Assembly: GCA_902581605.1 (NCBI GenBank)
Contig: CACHPE010000002.1
Span: forward strand, 1-64,000
Length of the DNA stretch: 64,000 nucleotides
Direction of reading: 5' to 3'
Source of the DNA: an uncultured Pelagibacteraceae bacterium
Lineage (GTDB): Bacteria > Pseudomonadota > Alphaproteobacteria > Pelagibacterales > Pelagibacteraceae
In this document: in pieces, positions 60,968-64,000 of the stretch
Numbering within the stretch: position 1 is the first letter of the stretch
How the letters are laid out: every line of letters begins with the position of its first letter
Program-made: the position numbers and the translations under genes
The notes under the pieces: generated by a model
Databases searched by the model: none
What the model was told of the DNA's origin: nothing
Seen by the model: only the letters and a program-made list of their open reading frames with translations

Positions 60968-61483
60968 GTGATGAATTTGAAAAAATTTTTAATTAATCTG
61001 TTAATGATCACATTTGCATTTTCTTCGTTTGCAGATGAAAAAGTTTTAAAAGATCAAAATACAGAATTCAGTTTTTTCACAGGAATGTTTGATTTTAGCG
61101 ATGATGGAAAAAGATCAACTTTAATTGGCTTTCAACATCAAAATGAAAATTTAAATAGAGATACTTTTTTAGGTAATCTTTCACCGATTACAGGTGCATT
61201 ATTAACAGCAGATAGCGCAGGATATATTTATACAGGTGTTCAGGCTCAATATAAATTAGGAGTATTAAATTTTACTCCAAGCTTTACCCCAGGATTATAT
61301 TTTGAGGGTGATGGTAAAGATTTGGGTCATTTAATTGAATTCAAAAGTGAATTACAAATTTCACTCGATTTATCTAGATCAAGTGAATTAGGCCTTTCTT
61401 ATAATCATATATCTAATGCTAGTCTAGGAGATAAAAATCCTGGGGCAAATAGTTATATGTTTAATTTCTTTAAAAGCTTTTAA
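60968..61483 (+). CDS. PagL-like lipid A 3-O-deacylase / acyloxyacyl hydrolase family protein
   Basis: Signal peptide; C-terminal GLSYNHISNASLGDKNPGANSYMF resembles the PagL HxS active-site region. Confidence 0.65.
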   Translation: MMNLKKFLINLLMITFAFSSFADEKVLKDQNTEFSFFTGMFDFSDDGKRSTLIGFQHQNENLNRDTFLGNLSPITGALLTADSAGYIYTGVQAQYKLGVLNFTPSFTPGLYFEGDGKDLGHLIEFKSELQISLDLSRSSELGLSYNHISNASLGDKNPGANSYMFNFFKSF

Positions 61484-61495
61484 TAGATACTCATC

Positions 61496-62647
61496 ATGAA
61501 TATTAAGGATTGTTATAATTTTGAAGATTTTAGAAAATTAGCTAAAAAAAAATTACCAGCTCCTATTTTTCACTATATCGATGGTGGAGCGGATGATGAA
61601 GTTACTTTAAACAGAAATACAGATGCTTTTAATGATTGTGATTTAGTTCCCAATATTCTTAATAGTGTTGGTGAGCCAGATTTATCTACTACAGTTTTCG
61701 GTAGAAAAATTAGTATGCCGTTATTTTTATCTCCTACGGCAATGCAAAGTTTATATGACCCTGATGGAGATAAAGCTTCTGCTAGAGCAGCAGAGAAGTT
61801 TGATACAATTTATAGTATGTCCACAATGGCATCTTTTTCAATCGAAGAGGTTGCAAATGTTTCTAGTGGGCCTAAACTTTTTCAACTTTATATTCATAAA
61901 GATAAATCAATTACTGATGATTTAATTGAAAGATGTAGTAGAGCTAATTTTGATGGGATGTGTATTACTGTTGATACACTTGTTGCTGGAAATAGAGAAA
62001 GAGATCATAGGACTGGATTTACCACACCACCGAAATTTACTTTGGATAGTTTATTGAGTTTTGCAATGAGACCAGGATGGGTTTTCAAATACTTTACAAA
62101 TAAAAAATTTGAATTAGCAAACATAAAAAACAAAACTGATAAAGGCACTAATATTGCAAAATCAGTTATGGATTACATTAATGAACAATACGATCCAGCA
62201 ATGAATTGGAAAGATGCAGAATATTGCATAAAAAAATGGAATAAGCCTATGGCATTAAAAGGTGTAATGTCAGTAGAAGATGCTAAAAGAGCAATAGATA
62301 TTGGTTGTACAGCAATTATGATTTCAAATCATGGAGGAAGACAACTTGATGGATCAAGATCTCCATTTGATCAAGTTAAAGCAATTTCAGATGCAGTTGG
62401 TGATAAATTAGAAATTATTCTTGATGGCGGTGTAAGAAGGGGAACACATGTTCTTAAAGCTCTAGCTGCTGGAGCAACAGCTTGCAGTTTTGGAAAAGCA
62501 TTTCTTTTTAGTTTAGGCGCAGGTGGACAAAAAGGTGTTGAGAGACTTTTAGAAAATATGCAAAAAGAAATTAGAAGAAATATGATTTTAATGGGTTGTA
62601 AGTCTGTTAAAGATCTTGATGCGTCAAAAATAATATATAGAGACTAA
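61496..62647 (+). CDS. lldD: FMN-dependent alpha-hydroxy-acid dehydrogenase (L-lactate dehydrogenase-like)
   Basis: [66 protein letters not shown]. Confidence 0.92.
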   Translation: MNIKDCYNFEDFRKLAKKKLPAPIFHYIDGGADDEVTLNRNTDAFNDCDLVPNILNSVGEPDLSTTVFGRKISMPLFLSPTAMQSLYDPDGDKASARAAEKFDTIYSMSTMASFSIEEVANVSSGPKLFQLYIHKDKSITDDLIERCSRANFDGMCITVDTLVAGNRERDHRTGFTTPPKFTLDSLLSFAMRPGWVFKYFTNKKFELANIKNKTDKGTNIAKSVMDYINEQYDPAMNWKDAEYCIKKWNKPMALKGVMSVEDAKRAIDIGCTAIMISNHGGRQLDGSRSPFDQVKAISDAVGDKLEIILDGGVRRGTHVLKALAAGATACSFGKAFLFSLGAGGQKGVERLLENMQKEIRRNMILMGCKSVKDLDASKIIYRD

Positions 62648-62688
62648 AATATAAGAATTTTAAGCATTTATTTGATAAATTAAACCTT

Positions 62689-62740
62689 CAAACTAAATAG
62701 ACAAAAAACTAATTTTCGTTTAGTTTGTCGATTTTAATTT
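62689..62740 (+). terminator. possible terminator/attenuator hairpin between lldD and aminotransferase
   Basis: CAAACTAAA (62689-62697) / TTTAGTTTG (62719-62727), perfect 9-bp arms, followed by T-rich TCGATTTTAATTTT. Confidence 0.5.
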
Positions 62741-62750
62741 TAAAATTACT

Positions 62751-63914
62751 ATGGAACTTGCAAAATCTTTAAATAGGCTTGGAACTGAAAGCGCTTTTTC
62801 TGTTTTAGCTGAAGCAAAAAAACTCGAAGCTCAAGGTAAACCTATGATTCATTTAGGATTAGGTCAACCTGATTTCAAAACTCCAAAACATGTAGTTGAC
62901 GCAGCCAAAAAAGCTCTAGATGATGGACACCACGGATATGTTCTCTCTAATGGTATTTTAGAGTGTAGACAATCAGTTACTAGATGGATTAAGAAAAGAT
63001 ATAGCGCAGACGTAGATCCTGAAAGAATTATTATTATGCCAGGTGGAAAGCCAACAATGCATTATGCAATTCAGTGTTTTGGTGAGCCAGGAGCAGAGAT
63101 AATTCATCCAACCCCAGCTTTCCCTATTTATGAATCAATGATTAATTATACTGGTTCTACTGCAGTGCCTTACGATCTAACTGAAGATAAAGATTTAAAG
63201 TTTAGTGCAGATAAAATTTTATCTCTAATTACTGATAAAACTAGATTATTAATTTTAATAAATCCAAACAACCCAACAGGGAGTTTTGTGGAAAAATCAG
63301 AAATAGACAAATTGGCTGAAGGTTTAAAAAAACATCCTCATGTTACTATTTTAAGTGACGAAATTTATAGTAGACAAATTTTTGATGATAAAGAAATGCC
63401 AACATTCTTTAATTATCCTGAGTTAAGAGAAAGATTAATAGTTTTAGAAGGTTGGAGTAAAGCTTACTCAATGACAGGTTGGAGACTTGGTTGGAGTTTT
63501 TGGCCAGAAAATTTAGTTGAACATGTAAATAAATTATTAATTAATAGTGTATCATGTGTTAATGCTGCTGCTCAGTTCGCAGGTATTGCTGCCTTAGATG
63601 GACCTGATGACTCAATTGATGAGATGATGGAAAAGTTCACATTAAGAAGAAAATTAATTCATGAAGGTTTAAATAGTTTACCAGGTGTAGAGTGTAGTTT
63701 ACCTGGTGGAGCATTTTATGCATTCCCAAAAGTTATTGGAACTGGAATGAATGGTAGTGAATTTTGTAAAAGAGCTATGCATGAGGCAGGTGTTGCTATA
63801 GTTCCCGGTACAGCTTTTGGAAAAACATGCAAAGATTACGTAAGATTTAGCTTTGCTGCTTCAAGAGATAACATTTCTAACGCATTGGAAAATATCAAAA
63901 AAATGTTAGGTTAA
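62751..63914 (+). CDS. class I/II PLP-dependent aminotransferase
   Basis: IHLGLGQPDFKTPKHVVDAAKKAL, LILINPNNPTGSFV, EGWSKAYSMTGWRLGW. Confidence 0.95.
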   Translation: MELAKSLNRLGTESAFSVLAEAKKLEAQGKPMIHLGLGQPDFKTPKHVVDAAKKALDDGHHGYVLSNGILECRQSVTRWIKKRYSADVDPERIIIMPGGKPTMHYAIQCFGEPGAEIIHPTPAFPIYESMINYTGSTAVPYDLTEDKDLKFSADKILSLITDKTRLLILINPNNPTGSFVEKSEIDKLAEGLKKHPHVTILSDEIYSRQIFDDKEMPTFFNYPELRERLIVLEGWSKAYSMTGWRLGWSFWPENLVEHVNKLLINSVSCVNAAAQFAGIAALDGPDDSIDEMMEKFTLRRKLIHEGLNSLPGVECSLPGGAFYAFPKVIGTGMNGSEFCKRAMHEAGVAIVPGTAFGKTCKDYVRFSFAASRDNISNALENIKKMLG

Positions 63915-63917
63915 GCT

Positions 63918-64000
63918 ATGTCTGAATTAGCTTTACCAAAAATTGATAACTCTATTTTAAATAGAAAAAGTGAGATAGTAAAAAATCTTTCAAAATTAAC
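63918..64000 (+). CDS. start of a CDS truncated by window end; possibly FAD-linked oxidase (GlcD-like)
   Basis: ATG at 63918 opens MSELALPKIDNSILNRKSEIVKNLSKL with no stop before window end; product call is weak. Confidence 0.45.
   Translation, partial: MSELALPKIDNSILNRKSEIVKNLSKL

Noticed and set aside
61665-61925. 86-aa plus-strand ORF
   Set aside because: Out-of-frame within lldD; no motif.
1-64000. CRISPR array, transposon or prophage
   Set aside because: No regularly spaced direct repeats, no transposase, integrase or phage structural ORFs seen.

Overview
AT-rich, densely packed bacterial chromosome segment. Protein content and gene order look like a streamlined marine alphaproteobacterium of the SAR11/Pelagibacter type (inference from composition and synteny; no search was run). 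Most of the window is housekeeping: rho-hemJ-hemH-hemE diverging from ppsR-maf-aroE-coaE-dnaQ, secB/fxsA, hslVU, hisBHAFE, lolA/ftsK, purH, rpe, acs, tsaD, hemCD, folD, argG, a partial ccm operon (ccmCDEFGH) and one tRNA-Gly(GCC). No CRISPR array, transposase, prophage or rRNA was seen. Items worth a second look: (1) the hemE/ppsR intergenic region as a candidate chromosomal replication origin; (2) a photolyase-rich locus with a PhrB-like protein that seems to lack part of its Fe-S ligand set, an unlisted DUF2256 mini-gene, and a photolyase FAD-domain protein with its extra domain at the C-terminus; (3) an acetyl-CoA synthetase with a histone-like poly-Lys N-terminal tail; (4) an EF-hand-like loop inside a Na+/solute symporter; (5) a sulfotransferase/TPR cluster containing an uncharacterised Cys-rich domain; (6) a wobble-asymmetric 15-bp hairpin upstream of ccmC; (7) a dehalogenase-like hydrolase / dioxygenase / permease cassette.
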